Shown: in pieces, positions 8,155 to 16,720 of the stretch
Layout of the letters: every line of letters begins with the position of its first letter
How positions within the stretch are numbered: position 1 is the stretch's first letter
Assembly: GCA_023230455.1 (NCBI GenBank)
Contig: JALNXH010000021.1
Location: 1-60,916, forward strand
Direction of reading: 5' to 3'
DNA length: 60,916 nucleotides
Origin: Rhodocyclaceae bacterium
Lineage (GTDB): Bacteria > Pseudomonadota > Gammaproteobacteria > Burkholderiales > Rhodocyclaceae
The notes under the pieces: generated by a model
Told to the model about the DNA's origin: nothing
The model's database searches: none
The model's input: the letters and a program-made list of their open reading frames with translations, nothing else
Made by a program: the position numbers and the translations under genes

Positions 8155-9264
8155 TCAGGCGGCAGGATCGAGCAGTTCCTTGAACCCGTAGGGTTGGTAA
8201 GGGCCGATGATGAGTTGCTCCAGTACGCCGAAGCCCTGGCGCACCCTGCCGTCCGGCGAGGTCATGCGCGCCGAGACCAGGGCTTCGATGTGCAGATAGG
8301 GCGGCAGGTAGGTCTGTATCTCGGCCAGCCGGATCGTGTCGTAGCTCGTCGCCAGCGGCCCCTTGTTCATGCCGTGTCCCCACTCCGGATGAAAGTAGCC
8401 GACGCCGGACATGAAGTAGCGCCACTTCGGCGTCAGTTCGATCAGCGTTTCGCTGCCGTTCCGGTGCGGGAAGAACAGGCGTGCGGCGACGGCGTGGCGC
8501 GAACCCGGTTTGAATTCGAGTTCGGAGCGGGGATTCTTGAAATGCTCCACGGCAGCGTTATCGCCGAGCTGGCCGATGACGGCCGCCGTATTCCAGGGCT
8601 CGCCCTTTTCGTCGGCGTTGATATGGAACAGGGTGAAGCAATCGTCGAAGTTGAGCGGCGCCCACAGCCAGAACATGTGCATCGGCAGCGCCGGAACCGG
8701 CGGTTGCGGATCGGACATGCCGATCGGCCGCACGCCCCAGGAACGATCCCGCGTACCGCGGAAGGTGCTGTGGGTGAGCTCGATGCGTGACCCCTTGACG
8801 TCGATCCAACCTTGGTAGCGGCCGTTCTGCGTCATCCGCGTGTAGTCCATGAAGGTACGCTGGCCGATGCGACGGGAAAAGCGCGGCTCTTCCATCGCGG
8901 GGGCCAGGCACTCGAAAACGATATCGGCGCTAATGCCGTATTCATTTTCATCCAGCCTGACGCGCAGTTTCCGCAGCGGCTCGATCACCTCGATGGCCAG
9001 CGGGCCGACGCGGGTGTCCATGCGTTCCCAGCCCAGATGCCGGGAGGTGCGGATATTGTGCTGCACGCCTTCGTGGACGACGCTGATCGAGCCGTCCATG
9101 ATGCCGAGGTGCGGATAAATGCCAAAGGCCACGGCAAAGAACACCGTCGCATCGGCGTTATAGCCGTTGAACCAGTAACGGTCGTAGAAGTTACGGTCCG
9201 TACCCGAATAGGCGACCGGCTCCGCACTTTGGTGTATCGGGTAGTCATCCCCCTTGGTCAGCAT
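8155..9264 (-). CDS. CrtC/lipocalin-like protein (DUF7064/7065 type)
   Basis: This 369-residue protein has no signal peptide and is rich in beta-strand and aromatic residues (NFYDRYWFNGYNADATVFF, HSTFRGTRDRSWGVRP). It resembles the hydroxyneurosporene-synthase/AttH lipocalin-like families, which bind or hydrate isoprenoids, and the DUF7064/7065 proteins found beside phosphotransferases in steroid-type catabolic clusters. It is the first gene of the minus-strand operon 9264 to 5843. A role in binding or hydrating a bulky hydrophobic intermediate is inferred. Catalytic residues cannot be identified. Confidence 0.6.
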   Translation of the reverse strand: MLTKGDDYPIHQSAEPVAYSGTDRNFYDRYWFNGYNADATVFFAVAFGIYPHLGIMDGSISVVHEGVQHNIRTSRHLGWERMDTRVGPLAIEVIEPLRKLRVRLDENEYGISADIVFECLAPAMEEPRFSRRIGQRTFMDYTRMTQNGRYQGWIDVKGSRIELTHSTFRGTRDRSWGVRPIGMSDPQPPVPALPMHMFWLWAPLNFDDCFTLFHINADEKGEPWNTAAVIGQLGDNAAVEHFKNPRSELEFKPGSRHAVAARLFFPHRNGSETLIELTPKWRYFMSGVGYFHPEWGHGMNKGPLATSYDTIRLAEIQTYLPPYLHIEALVSARMTSPDGRVRQGFGVLEQLIIGPYQPYGFKELLDPAA

Positions 9265-9336
9265 TGTCCATCCTCCTCATTGAATGAATCTGGGGGCGGC
9301 TACAGATCGTCAGACCATCCGTGCAACGTGCCCTCC

Positions 9337-9528
9337 TAGCAGAGCACTGAACAACTCCGTTCGTCCCACAGGGATTTCCTCCGGTCACGCTGAGCCCTTC
9401 GACTTCGCTCAGGACAGGCCTGTCCCCCAAGGGGACTTCCTCCGGGGCGTCGAAGCGCAAGCCGTGTCAGCACTGGGCTTCGACAAGCTCAGCCCGAACG
9501 GTGTGGTACTTAATCAGCGATTCCCTAG
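9337..9528. repeat. MITE-like repeat, long form
   Basis: The left end TAGCAGAGCACTGAACAACT plus CCGTTCG and the right end GTACTTAATCAGCGATTCCC plus TA are inverted copies of the ends seen at 1-169 and 51650-51765. The core holds GACAAGCTCAGCCCGAACGG plus two extra blocks ending in TTCCTCCGG, making this copy about 75 bases longer than the one in nosR. It lies in the divergent gap between the two catabolic operons. Confidence 0.75.
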
Positions 9529-9609
9529 ATTTATGTCCCTCCCCAACCGCGGCGATTACGTGTTGGTTGGACGGCTCTAACAGCAAGTCAAAGTAGGTTA
9601 TCGAGGTGC

Positions 9610-9639
9610 GACTAACTTCATGCCAAACCTAAGTTAGTC
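9610..9639. promoter_or_regulatory. Inverted-repeat operator candidate upstream of the molybdoenzyme operon
   Basis: GACTAACTT (9610-9618) and AAGTTAGTC (9631-9639) form a perfect 9-base inverted repeat with a 12-base spacer. A third, palindromic version, CTAACTTAAGTT, follows near 9688-9699. No T-run follows, so these look like protein-binding sites rather than a terminator. The gap from 9529 to 9904 has no convincing gene. A LAL or MerR regulator of this island could bind here. Confidence 0.5.
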
Positions 9640-9904
9640 CGGTAATCCGATTTGGAACGACTGAAGGTGAGCCGGTCACGGCCGGCCTAACTTAAGTTTT
9701 GTACGCCGCCGAACATGCACGTAGACACTTGCGGCACCTGAGGATCGGTAACGCTCCAGGCGTACCCCCCCCAACAGAACAGCGTTCATGGCCCAAGCGC
9801 AGCACCGCCCGCAGGGGCGGCAGCAAGCCAAGCAATTCGCGCGGGCCAAACGTCGTCTATGTAGCGCAGCGGGATGCGCACCGGCTAAGAAGGAGAAGTT
9901 CTGT

Positions 9905-10525
9905 ATGAAGTGCAAACGCGTAAGTAGGATCGACCTGGTATTGGAGGGCGGGCAGTGGTCGGGCGGCGACAGCACCCAGGTCGAGATGATCGCCACCCCG
10001 CTGCCGATGCAGCCGACGGGCTACGTCATCAAGAGCTGGGCCGAAAAACCCTATGGCACCATCAAGACCCTGACGGTGGACGCCGTGCATGACGGCCACG
10101 CGCTCGCCGTGCGGCTCCAGTGGGAAGTACCGCCCGCCACCACGACCGACTTTCCGCCCGCCGTCGCCTTCGCCCTCCCGGTGAAGGCCACCTCACCGCT
10201 CGTCCTCATGGGCATGGCAGAAGCGCCCATGCACATCCTGCGCTGGCAGGGCGGCGCCCAGGCCGGTGTCCGTTCCGTCCTCGCCAAGGGCATCGGCAGT
10301 TCCAACCACGGCCCCGACGTCGGCCAGAAAGCCCTGGCTAGGCAGGACGGCAACCGGTTCAGTGTCGTCATTACCCGCGTCCTCGGCAGCGGTGCCGGGG
10401 CTGCCCCGCTCAAGGCCGGCACGACCACCAAGATCGGCTTTGCCGCCTGGGACGGCGGCAACGAAGAACGCGCCGGCATCAAATCCTTCTCGGTGGACTG
10501 GCTCGACCTCGTCCTCGCCGCCTAA
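9905..10525 (+). CDS. Molybdenum dehydrogenase gamma subunit, heme b (steroid C25/ethylbenzene dehydrogenase family)
   Basis: The 206-residue protein matches the heme-b gamma subunit of type II DMSO-reductase-family dehydrogenases. The conserved LMGMAEAPMHILRWQGG segment supplies the expected axial Met. The C-terminal KIGFAAWDGGNEERAGIKSF segment supplies the expected Lys. The role is electron transfer from the Fe-S subunit to an external acceptor. The ATG at 9905 is set by GAAGGAG nine bases upstream; a longer frame to 9788 has no family-like N-terminus. No Sec signal is visible, so it may be exported together with the Tat-bearing alpha subunit. Beta follows after 14 bases. The predicted mass (~22 kDa) is close to that of S25dC. 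Confidence 0.82.
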   Translation: MKCKRVSRIDLVLEGGQWSGGDSTQVEMIATPLPMQPTGYVIKSWAEKPYGTIKTLTVDAVHDGHALAVRLQWEVPPATTTDFPPAVAFALPVKATSPLVLMGMAEAPMHILRWQGGAQAGVRSVLAKGIGSSNHGPDVGQKALARQDGNRFSVVITRVLGSGAGAAPLKAGTTTKIGFAAWDGGNEERAGIKSFSVDWLDLVLAA

Positions 10526-10539
10526 TCCGGAGAACGCAC

Positions 10540-11565
10540 ATGAGCAAACGTCAAGTTGCGATGGTCATGGACCTCAACAAATGCATCGGCTGCCAAACCT
10601 GCACCGTCGCCTGCAAGACCCTGTGGACACGAAACGAAGGCCAGAAGCACATGCTCTGGAACACCGTGAACACCCAACCCGGCCAGGGTACGCCGCACAA
10701 CTGGGAGAAGATGGGCGGCGGCTTCCGCAACGGTGAACCGCAACCCGGCCACCGCCCCGGCGTCGGGGATTTCGGCAAAGCTTGGGACTTCAACTACAAG
10801 GAGGCCTTTCACGGCGGCGAGCCCGGCGTCCGTCTCGCTCCCCTCGGCGGTGAGCCCGGCCAGGGGCCGAATCACGATGAAGACGTCGGCGGCGGCACCT
10901 ATCCCGACAACTACTTCTTCTATCTGCCGCGATTGTGCAACCACTGCACGCATCCCGCCTGTCTCGAAGCCTGCCCGCGCAAGGCGATCGAAAAGCGGGA
11001 AGAAGACGGCATCGTCCTCATCAACGAAGATCACTGCCGCGGCTTCCGCTTTTGTCAAGAAGCCTGCCCCTACAAGAAAATCTACTTCAACGAAGCGCGC
11101 GGAATTTCGCAAAAGTGCATCTTCTGCTTCCCTCGTCTCGACCAGGGCGTTGCCAATGCCTGCGCCCGCCAGTGCCCCGGCCGCCTGCGTTTTGTCGGCT
11201 ACCTCGACGATCCCGACGGCCCGATCCACAAACTGGTGCACAAATATGGTGTCGCCCTGCCGCTGCACCCGGAGTACGGCACCGAGCCCAACGTCTACTA
11301 CGTCCCCCCGCTCTCGCCTTCGAAGCACGACGCAGACGGCAAGCCCACCGGCGAAATGCAAATTCCGCTGGACTATCTGGAGAGTCTGTTCGGCAAGAAG
11401 GTGCATCAGGTCCTCGCCCTGCTCATCGACGAGAGGGAAAAGAACCGCAAGGGCGAGAAATCCGAACTCATGGACATCCTCATTGCGCGGGAATGGATCA
11501 AGAACTTCGGGCCGTTCGACAAGCACCCGCGGTCCATCGAAAACATCAAGGTCGTCGTGAAATAA
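10540..11565 (+). CDS. Molybdenum dehydrogenase beta subunit, four Fe-S clusters
   Basis: This 341-residue ferredoxin-type subunit has four Cys groups: CIGCQTCTVACK, CNHCTHPACLEACP, CRGFRFCQEACPY and CIFCFPRLDQGVANACARQCP. This is the arrangement seen in EbdB, DdhB, SerB and NarH, and it relays electrons from the molybdenum subunit to heme b. There is no signal peptide, as expected for co-export with the Tat-tagged alpha subunit. The gene lies 14 bases after gamma and 15 before alpha. The order gamma-beta-alpha-chaperone is the reverse of the usual ebdABCD order. The predicted mass (~38 kDa) agrees with C25 dehydrogenase beta. Confidence 0.92.
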   Translation: MSKRQVAMVMDLNKCIGCQTCTVACKTLWTRNEGQKHMLWNTVNTQPGQGTPHNWEKMGGGFRNGEPQPGHRPGVGDFGKAWDFNYKEAFHGGEPGVRLAPLGGEPGQGPNHDEDVGGGTYPDNYFFYLPRLCNHCTHPACLEACPRKAIEKREEDGIVLINEDHCRGFRFCQEACPYKKIYFNEARGISQKCIFCFPRLDQGVANACARQCPGRLRFVGYLDDPDGPIHKLVHKYGVALPLHPEYGTEPNVYYVPPLSPSKHDADGKPTGEMQIPLDYLESLFGKKVHQVLALLIDEREKNRKGEKSELMDILIAREWIKNFGPFDKHPRSIENIKVVVK

Positions 11566-11580
11566 GCGGAGGACGCAAGC

Positions 11581-14478
11581 ATGAGCACCAATTTTGATCG
11601 TCGGAATTTCCTGAAAATTTCCGCAGGCGCTTCGGCCGGACTCGCCATGCATAGCTTTGCCGCGGCCGGCGGCGCCCCGGCCAGGACGCTGCTGGGCAAG
11701 CCGGTGCCGGCCTATACCGGCTGGAAGGATGTCTATCGCCAGCAATGGACCTGGGACAAGGTGGTGCGCGGCACGCACATCACCAACTGCTGGTACCAGG
11801 CCCATTGCGCCTGGGACGTGTATGTCAAGGACGGTCTCGTTTTCCGCGAGGAACAGGCAGCGGAATATGAGAAGGTCAACGACGAACTGCCCGACTACAA
11901 CCCGCGCGGCTGCAACAAGGGCGGCTGCTTCTCGGAGCGCATGTACGATCCGACGCGGGTGACGCACCCGCTGAAGCGGGTCGGCGAGCGCGGCGGCAAC
12001 AAATGGGAACGGGTGAGCTGGGATGCCGCCCTCACCGACATTGCCGACACCTGGCTGGATGTCGCCACCAAGGAAGGCACGGACAGGGTGATCTGGGATA
12101 TCGGCCCCGCCGACGACTACGCCCAGAACACCGCCGCCTTCGCGCGCATCTCGGGCCTCACGCAATCGGTATTGCTCGACATGAACACCGAGATCGGCGA
12201 CGGCCATCGCGGCGCGCTGGAAACCTTCGGCAAGATCTCGTTCGAAAGCTCGGCCGACGATTATTTCTATTCCGACCTGATCCTGTTCTGGGCCGGCAAT
12301 CCGCTCTATACGCAGATTCCCAACGCGCACTTCTTCACCGAAGCCAAGTACCGTGGCGCCAAAATCATCTCCATCGCCCCGGACTACAACGCCTCGGCGA
12401 TCAAGGCCGACCTGTGGATTCCGGCCAAGCCCGGCACCGATGCGGCGCTGGCCCTGGGCGTCGCGCGCCTGCTGATCAAGGACGGCAAGATCAAGCCCGA
12501 CTTCATCCGCGAGCAGACCGATCTGGTGTTCCTCGTCCGCAACGATACGCAGCACTTCCTCACCGAGGCCGACCTCAAGGACGGTGGCAAAGCGACCGTC
12601 TTCTACGCCTACGACGAGGCTACCCGCTCGGTGCAGCCGATGCCGTGGAAGACGCTGACCCTGGGCGAGCTGCGCCCGGCGCTGGAACACACGGCGCACG
12701 TCCGCCTCAAGGACGGCAGCGAAGTCGCGGTGAGCACGGTGTATAGCCGGATGCTGCTGCGCATCGAGGACTACACGCCGGAGCACGTGGGCAGGATTTG
12801 CGGCATCGAACCGTGGATGGTGAAACGCCTCGCCGCCGAGATCGGCAATGCCAAGCGGGTGCGCAATACCACCCAGTCAACCCATTCCAAGCTCTATCAC
12901 GGCAACCTGGCGACCCGCGCCATGGCCCTGGTCTTCGCCCTGACCGGCCAGATCGGCCACAAGGGCGCCGGCTTCTCCGGCTTCCCCATGCTCGCCAACG
13001 AGGGCGTCGAGAGCTTCATGATCGCCCGCAACCTGAAGGAACTCGACGAACATCCGCCCGAAATCGCGGCGATGTTCGCCCAGCGCATGGCGGCCGGCGA
13101 CACCCTGGAGCAGGTCATCAACGACATGAGCAACATCCTGATGCAGCCCGGCGCGCTGCCCTTCGCCCTCCCCGTCAATGCCAGCGGCACGCTGTTCTGG
13201 CACATCCATGCCGGCATCAGCGAACTGTCCGACCACGCCGCCGACTGGAACCGCGGACTCAAGCGCAGCGTCAAGGACCACGTCAGCGAAGCCCTGGGCA
13301 AGAAATGGCAACCCTGCGTGCCGAAGCCCGGCGACGACCCGCGCATCATGTTCTCGGTGATGAGCAATCCGCTGCGCCGCATCCGCGGCAACCAGAAAAT
13401 CGTCGAGGTGCTACTGCCCAAGCTGGCCAAGTACGTGGTGCTGGATTTCCGCATGAATTCCTCGACCCGCTTCGCCGACTACGTGCTGCCGGTGTCCACC
13501 TGGTACGAGCGCACCAACTTCAAGTGGGTGACGCCCCTGTCGCCCTACCTGACCATCACCAACGCGGCGACCCCGGCGCTCGGCGAATCGAAGAGCGATT
13601 TCGAGGCGATCTTCCTGCTGGCGAAAAAGATCGAGGAGCGCGCCCGCGCCCGCGGCATCGCCGTGGTCAGGACGCCGCACGGACTGGAGGTCAACTTCAG
13701 CACGCTGTACCAGCGCATGACCTTCGACGGCACCTATACCGAGAAGGACGGCGAGAAAGTCCTCAAGCACATCTTCGAGCACGGCAAGCTGTTCGGCGAT
13801 GTCACCTGGGAGCAAGCCAAGGAGAAGGGATTCGTTCGCTATACGCGCATCTCCAACGACTTCGTTTCCGCCGGCAACCAGACGGACATTCCGAAAAACG
13901 ATTCCATCGTCGCGCTGGCCAACCATGTACAGAAGAAGGTGCCTTACCCGACGACGACGCGGCGCATCCAGTTCTATCTCGACCATCCGCTGTATCACGA
14001 GTACGACGAGGTGCTGCCGCGGCACAAGGACGCGCCGACGATGGGCGGCAACTACCCGCTGCTGCTCTCGGGCGGCAAGGCGCGCTGGAGCATCCATTCG
14101 ACCTGGCGCGACAGCCGCCTGATGATGCGCATGCACCGCCCCGAACCCTATGTGGTGATTTCCGTTGGCGACGCAGCGGCGCGCGGCATCAAGGAAATGG
14201 ACTGGGTGAGCATCCGTAACGACATCGGTTCCTTCAAGGCGCGCGCCGCCGTGTCGCCGACCATGCAACCCGGCCAGACCATGATCTACAACGGCTGGGA
14301 GCGTCACCACTTCCCCAAGGGCGGCGATATGAACTCGGTGTCGCCCTCCCCGATCAACCCGGTGGAACTGGCCGGTGGCGCGGGGCAGCACTTGCGCCCG
14401 TTCTTCATCCAGGGCCAGGGGTCGATGTTCGATCGCGAGACGCGGGTGGAGATCGAACTGGCGGAGCGCGCAGCGTGA
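11581..14478 (+). CDS. Molybdopterin catalytic alpha subunit, steroid C25 dehydrogenase/ethylbenzene dehydrogenase family
   Basis: The 965-residue protein starts with a Tat signal (DRRNFLKISAG, residues 6-16) and an Ala-rich h-region. An FS0 cluster site follows: H66, C70, C76 and C111 (HITNCWYQAHC ... RGCNKGGC). The bis-MGD domains follow, with the acidic LLDMNTEIGDGHRG segment (about 198-211) where the family carries its Mo-ligand Asp. Enzymes of this clade hydroxylate unactivated C-H bonds with water. Close context and size (~108 kDa) point to the steroid C25 dehydrogenase branch, which forms a tertiary alcohol on the sterol side chain, rather than ethylbenzene dehydrogenase. Substrate assignment is inferred from the surrounding beta-oxidation genes. 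It overlaps the chaperone gene by four bases. Confidence 0.88.
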   Translation: MSTNFDRRNFLKISAGASAGLAMHSFAAAGGAPARTLLGKPVPAYTGWKDVYRQQWTWDKVVRGTHITNCWYQAHCAWDVYVKDGLVFREEQAAEYEKVNDELPDYNPRGCNKGGCFSERMYDPTRVTHPLKRVGERGGNKWERVSWDAALTDIADTWLDVATKEGTDRVIWDIGPADDYAQNTAAFARISGLTQSVLLDMNTEIGDGHRGALETFGKISFESSADDYFYSDLILFWAGNPLYTQIPNAHFFTEAKYRGAKIISIAPDYNASAIKADLWIPAKPGTDAALALGVARLLIKDGKIKPDFIREQTDLVFLVRNDTQHFLTEADLKDGGKATVFYAYDEATRSVQPMPWKTLTLGELRPALEHTAHVRLKDGSEVAVSTVYSRMLLRIEDYTPEHVGRICGIEPWMVKRLAAEIGNAKRVRNTTQSTHSKLYHGNLATRAMALVFALTGQIGHKGAGFSGFPMLANEGVESFMIARNLKELDEHPPEIAAMFAQRMAAGDTLEQVINDMSNILMQPGALPFALPVNASGTLFWHIHAGISELSDHAADWNRGLKRSVKDHVSEALGKKWQPCVPKPGDDPRIMFSVMSNPLRRIRGNQKIVEVLLPKLAKYVVLDFRMNSSTRFADYVLPVSTWYERTNFKWVTPLSPYLTITNAATPALGESKSDFEAIFLLAKKIEERARARGIAVVRTPHGLEVNFSTLYQRMTFDGTYTEKDGEKVLKHIFEHGKLFGDVTWEQAKEKGFVRYTRISNDFVSAGNQTDIPKNDSIVALANHVQKKVPYPTTTRRIQFYLDHPLYHEYDEVLPRHKDAPTMGGNYPLLLSGGKARWSIHSTWRDSRLMMRMHRPEPYVVISVGDAAARGIKEMDWVSIRNDIGSFKARAAVSPTMQPGQTMIYNGWERHHFPKGGDMNSVSPSPINPVELAGGAGQHLRPFFIQGQGSMFDRETRVEIELAERAA

Positions 14479-14981
14479 ATATGGCCTGCGCCACCGATCT
14501 GGCAGAAACCAGCGCCCTGTATGCCGGCTTTGCGGCTTCCTTCCGTTACCCGGAGGAGACCGGGGGCTGGCTGAGCGGCCCCGAATACATCGAAGCCTTC
14601 GACCTCGCCGCCAATTCCGCCGCCACATCGCTCAACGAAGCAAGCTACGTCGATCTCGACGCCAGCGTGTTGTTCGAAGAACTGGTGCGCTTCTACGAGC
14701 ACTTCGGCCTGCGCCGGCAGGAGAACGCCGAGTTGCCCGACCATCTTGCCGTCGAGCTTGAGTTCATGCATTTCCTCTGTGAACTGGAGCAGGCCGCCGC
14801 CGCGCGCGGAGAGGCGGTGAGCGCCGTCAACGCGGCGCAGCGGGACTTCCTCGACCGGCATGTCCTGCGCCTGCTCAACGGCGTGCTTAGCAAGTTCATC
14901 GACCATGAAGGCAAGGCTGCCCTGCTGGTACGTGAATGTCTCGAATTCTTGGACGCACACCGCGGCACGCTTGCAAATTGA
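14475..14981 (+). CDS. TorD/NarJ-type chaperone for the molybdenum dehydrogenase (delta)
   Basis: The 168-residue all-helical protein has the TorD/DmsD-type signature, a helix with LRRQENAELPDHLAVELEFM. Such redox-enzyme maturation proteins bind the Tat leader of the catalytic subunit and hold it until the Mo cofactor is inserted. A GTG start at 14475 overlaps the alpha stop (GTGA); an ATG two codons later is an alternative. It is the fourth gene of the operon, in the place of EbdD or DdhD. It is cytoplasmic and not part of the mature enzyme. Confidence 0.85.
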   Translation: MNMACATDLAETSALYAGFAASFRYPEETGGWLSGPEYIEAFDLAANSAATSLNEASYVDLDASVLFEELVRFYEHFGLRRQENAELPDHLAVELEFMHFLCELEQAAAARGEAVSAVNAAQRDFLDRHVLRLLNGVLSKFIDHEGKAALLVRECLEFLDAHRGTLAN

Positions 14982-15001
14982 CCATGGAAATCAAGACACA
15001 C

Positions 15002-15170
15002 ATGACAAACATAAACGACCCGACTGTCATCGTTGCGGCGCGGCGCAAGCGACTACCACGGGCGGCATGGAATCGATGAGCAACGCGCCCTGTTTTCTGC
15101 CCAAGGTGCGCGACGGCTACCGCCTCGGCCATGGCCAGATCCCGGATCACCACGCCGAGGCGAACGGAGC
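15002..15170 (+). pseudogene. Thiolase remnant with two internal deletions
   Basis: An ATG at 15002 starts MTNINDPTVIVAARR, the N-terminus of the thiolase at 18905 (MTTTHDPIVIVAARR). After a frame change the DNA matches that thiolase again at residues ~117-146 (GGMESMSNAPCFLPKVRDGY, then RLGHGQIPDH). It ends in HAEANGAR, like HYAEQA about 13 codons further on. About 100 codons including the active-site Cys are missing. The intact frame from 15002 stops after 25 codons. Base identity to 19250-19340 is very high, so the duplicate is recent or was kept alike by conversion. Confidence 0.88.
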
Positions 15171-15176
15171 CCGACA

Positions 15177-16703
15177 ATGATCGGATTGGCGGATTGGCTG
15201 TGCAAGCGCGCGGCGCGGGGACCGGAGCGCCCGGCGCTGAGTTTCGATGACGTCACCTGGTGCTATGCCGAACTCCAGGACCGGGTAGAGCGGCTCTCGG
15301 CCGTGCTCGCCGGCGGCGGCGTCACGCCCGGTGACCGGGTCGGCTATCTCGGCTTCAATCACCCGCTGTTCCTGGTCGCCCTGTTTGCGACGGCGAGGCT
15401 GGGCGCCATTTTCGTCCCGCTGAATTTCCGCCTGGCGGCGCCCGAGATCGAATTCATCGTCGGCGATGCCAGCATCCATACCCTGCTGGCGGGGGCCGAG
15501 CACATCGACACCATCGCAGCGCTGCGCCCCGCGCTGCAGTGCCGCCGCTATCTGGCCGTCGATGCACCGGCCGACGGCTGGGAAGCGGCCAGGGACCTGA
15601 TGGCGACAGCCGCGGCGCAGCCGGCTGCCGCGGTGGCGGCCGATGCGGTGGCTGCGATCATCTACACCTCCGGCACCACCGGCACGCCGAAGGGGGCGAT
15701 GCTGACGCACGCCAACTTCTGGGCGAACAACCTCAACGCCAATCTCGTCTTCGATCTCGTTGCCAGCGATGTCGCGCTCAACAGCGCACCGCTGTTCCAT
15801 GTCGGCGGCCTCTGCGTCGTCAGCCTGCCGACGCTGCTGGCCGGCGGCCATCTCGTGCTGCAGGAGTCCTTCGAGCCGCGGCAGTTCATGCAGGCGATCG
15901 AACGCCATCGAGTCACCGTCAGTTTCGCCGTGCCGTCGATGCTGCTGTTCGCCAGCCAACACGCGGCCTTTGACAGCGCCGACCTTTCCAGCCTGCGCCT
16001 GATCGCGGTCGGCGGCGGACCGGTGCCGGAGCCTCTGCTGCGCCTCTACAACGGCCGCGGCATACCCGTGCACCAAGGCTACGGCATGACCGAAACGACC
16101 GTCATCGTCACCTTCCTCAGCCCCGAGCGGGCGATAGAAAAGCTCGGTTCCTGCGGCAATGCCGCCATCCTGACGGAATTCATGCTCAAGGACATTCAGG
16201 GCCAGCCGATTCTCCAGCCCCACGAGAAGGGCGAAGTCTGCGTGCGCGGCAGCAACGTGATGAAGGGCTACTGGCAGCGACCGGAGGCGACCGCCGCCGT
16301 GTTCGACGAAGAGGGCTGGTTCCATACCGGCGACATCGGCCACATGGACGCAGACGGGTATCTCTATCTGTGCGACCGCCTCAAGGACATGATCATCAGT
16401 GGCGGCGAAAATGTTTATCCGGCCGAGGTCGAAAGCGCCCTGTGTGACCATCCAGCGCTTGCCGAGATCGCCATCGTCGGGGCGCTGGATGCACGCTGGG
16501 GGGAACGCGTGGTTGCCGCCGTCGTGCCGAACCCTGGGATGGCCATTACGCTGGACGAATTGCAGGCATACGGCAGCGAACGACTGGCCCGCTACAAACT
16601 GCCGCGGGAACTGCGGCTAATGGAGTCCCTGCCGCGCAACCCAGCCGGCAAGGTACTCAAGAACAAGCTGCGGCAGGCGGAGCCCGCCCCAGGCAATCAC
16701 TGA
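15177..16703 (+). CDS. AMP-forming acyl-CoA synthetase/ligase
   Basis: This 508-residue ANL enzyme has the loop YTSGTTGTPKG (residues 163-173), the motif HQGYGMTET, the hinge segment TGDIGHMDADGYLYLCDRLK and a catalytic Lys492 (NPAGKVLKNK). The start at 15177 (MIGLADWLCKRAARGPERPA) was chosen because the 48 upstream codons of the open frame lie in the thiolase remnant and do not resemble a ligase. It stands between the molybdenum dehydrogenase operon and the ECH1-like isomerase, 17 bases from the latter. It probably activates the carboxylated side chain made after hydroxylation, but this is inferred. It is a different protein from the ligase at 3338. Confidence 0.9.
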   Translation: MIGLADWLCKRAARGPERPALSFDDVTWCYAELQDRVERLSAVLAGGGVTPGDRVGYLGFNHPLFLVALFATARLGAIFVPLNFRLAAPEIEFIVGDASIHTLLAGAEHIDTIAALRPALQCRRYLAVDAPADGWEAARDLMATAAAQPAAAVAADAVAAIIYTSGTTGTPKGAMLTHANFWANNLNANLVFDLVASDVALNSAPLFHVGGLCVVSLPTLLAGGHLVLQESFEPRQFMQAIERHRVTVSFAVPSMLLFASQHAAFDSADLSSLRLIAVGGGPVPEPLLRLYNGRGIPVHQGYGMTETTVIVTFLSPERAIEKLGSCGNAAILTEFMLKDIQGQPILQPHEKGEVCVRGSNVMKGYWQRPEATAAVFDEEGWFHTGDIGHMDADGYLYLCDRLKDMIISGGENVYPAEVESALCDHPALAEIAIVGALDARWGERVVAAVVPNPGMAITLDELQAYGSERLARYKLPRELRLMESLPRNPAGKVLKNKLRQAEPAPGNH

Positions 16704-16720
16704 ATCCGCAACACGGGAAA

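Noticed and set aside
9788..9904. Longer N-terminus for the gamma subunit
   Set aside because: The added residues are Arg/Gln/Ala-rich, unlike any signal or family sequence, and a strong ribosome site precedes 9905.
10522..12786. 754-residue open frame antisense to the beta and alpha subunit genes
   Set aside because: Both subunits on the other strand have complete Fe-S and Mo motifs; the antisense frame has none.
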